Positions 6,561 to 7,299 of a stretch of 7,299 bases of DNA are shown here, one piece after another. Origin of the DNA: an uncultured Bacteroidota bacterium (GTDB lineage: Bacteria; Bacteroidota; Bacteroidia; Bacteroidales; SZUA-534); assembly GCA_937899145.1 (NCBI GenBank), contig CALBPW010000323.1:1-7299 (forward strand), written 5' to 3'. The notes under the pieces were generated by a model that was given only the letters and a program-made list of their open reading frames with translations, did not search any database and had not been told where the DNA came from. Position numbers and translations under genes: made by a program. Numbering within the stretch: the first letter of the stretch is position 1; the number at the start of each line of letters is the position of its first letter.

Positions 6561-7291
6561 CTGTCGAGTGAACCGATGTCGAAGCGTTTGCCAGGCATGC
6601 GCCATGCATGCATAGGTGTCCTGTCTGTAAGGTAGTGTGCCAGATTGCCTGGTGCGTCAAAGCCACATCCGTGGCTCATGCAGTCTTTGATGAGTGGCAG
6701 GTCTTCTCTTTTGTAAATATAGAAAGGTGGTACAGCCCAATTGGAAACCGGTACTTCCGGTTTCTCCTGCATCTTCAGGACCCTCATGTTATCATCAACG
6801 GCAATGACACCAGTACGTTGCAGTCTCTTCAGCTCAGGCTCATGATGGCACATGATGATAGATGTTTTCTTTTCTTTGAAGAAATCAACAAACCCTTGCA
6901 GGGAGAAGTCAAGCAGATTGTCTGCGGCAAGTACCATAAGGTCATCATCAATGTATGCGGTATCGTCGATAGGTTGTCCGTCAGGGCTGCCTGTTACGGC
7001 AAGCAACAGGTCACGAACAGCTCCGAGCCGGTTCTCGTTGTCAGTCGTCCCGTCATCAATAATCTTGATGGGTTTATTATAGCTGGTCTTTGCCTTCCAT
7101 TCCTCGAAAATCGGTGCGAAACGATGGTTTGTCACGATGATATGTTCATTGATGTCTTCAATACTGTCCACATCATCCATTAATCGTTCCAAGATTGACT
7201 TCTCGCCTATCTTGAGAAGAGGTTTTGGGAAATCCTTTGTCAATGGATATAGGCGTGTGGCATATCCTGCTGCAATGATAATATTCTTCAT
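6530..7291 (-). CDS. Sugar-nucleotide-type nucleotidyltransferase
   Basis: The 253-residue cytosolic enzyme belongs to the NTP_transferase fold (PF00483), which transfers a nucleotide from an NTP to a sugar phosphate or similar phosphate ester. The N-terminal signature is AAGYATRLYPLTKDFPKPLL (7-26), a variant of GxGTRLxPxT...PKP with R13 and K23 conserved. NRLGAVRD (87-94) contacts the nucleotide. LAADN (121-125) supplies the first metal-binding Asp (D124). GVIAVDD (161-167) and EKP (177-179) follow. FDIG (237-240) carries the second metal-binding Asp. It looks complete, ending a little after the family's usual DIGSLDSY stretch. The specific sugar and nucleotide cannot be told. Relatives serve cell-surface polysaccharide or phospho-sugar pathways. 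Only 8 bases remain upstream, so its operon is cut off. G+C is higher than in the adjoining gene. Confidence 0.88.
   Translation of the reverse strand: MKNIIIAAGYATRLYPLTKDFPKPLLKIGEKSILERLMDDVDSIEDINEHIIVTNHRFAPIFEEWKAKTSYNKPIKIIDDGTTDNENRLGAVRDLLLAVTGSPDGQPIDDTAYIDDDLMVLAADNLLDFSLQGFVDFFKEKKTSIIMCHHEPELKRLQRTGVIAVDDNMRVLKMQEKPEVPVSNWAVPPFYIYKREDLPLIKDCMSHGCGFDAPGNLAHYLTDRTPMHAWRMPGKRFDIGSLDSYHEAQTLFG
6533..6547. other. Putative breakpoint with short inverted repeat
   Basis: Family-like coding sequence of the AAA gene (ending TYPNK) and of the nucleotidyltransferase (ending EAQTLFG) meet here on opposite strands. CAAAC (6535-6539) and GTTTG (6543-6547) form a 5-bp inverted repeat with a 3-base spacer exactly at the meeting point. 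Composition changes across it. This fits a rearrangement or an assembly join. The exact base cannot be fixed from one sequence. Confidence 0.45.
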
Positions 7292-7299
7292 CTTATCTT

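Noticed and set aside
6608..7183. Plus-strand frame of 191 codons as the missing nuclease part of the AAA-ATPase gene
   Set aside because: The translation shows no nuclease motifs and is the shadow of the nucleotidyltransferase on the other strand.

Overview
The window looks like chromosomal DNA from a member of the Bacteroidales (Bacteroidota). Two intergenic sites match the Bacteroidota -7 promoter box (TAnnTTTG). Most start codons lack a Shine-Dalgarno sequence. One gene belongs to the AAA-ATPase-like/PD-(D/E)XK family, which is abundant in that order. No rRNA, tRNA, CRISPR array, insertion sequence or replication origin was seen.

Layout. Bases 1-263 are non-coding and hold an imperfect long inverted repeat and a strong plus-strand terminator. 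Then comes a complete fhs (formate-tetrahydrofolate ligase, 264-1931, plus). A bidirectional terminator (1963-1995) separates it from a minus-strand cluster that reads right to left: a membrane-anchored LytTR regulator (5158-4337), a TauE/SafE (DsbD_2-like) six-helix membrane protein with intramembrane cysteines (4195-3593), a membrane polyferredoxin of the NapH/NosR/CcoG type (3579-2449), and a one-helix protein of unknown function (2442-2023). The last three genes are 13 and 6 bases apart and are almost certainly one operon. The 141-base gap between the regulator and this operon carries four GGG-centred repeats spaced 20, 21 and 20 bases apart. They fit a helically phased operator, plausibly for the adjacent LytTR protein. 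My inference is a regulator-controlled membrane thiol or electron-transfer module. It recalls the accessory genes of cbb3 oxidase clusters (CcoG, FixH, TauE-like), but no oxidase gene is present.

To the right, a plus-strand AAA-ATPase-like gene (5454-6560) has a good promoter but loses its C-terminal nuclease domain. It runs into the 3' end of a convergent sugar-nucleotidyltransferase gene (7291-6530), overlapping it by 31 bases. Composition rises from roughly 35-42% G+C to roughly 45-55% at this point (hand counts on a few lines). This marks a real rearrangement or an assembly join. The right-hand 760 bases should not be assumed to neighbour the rest until that is tested.
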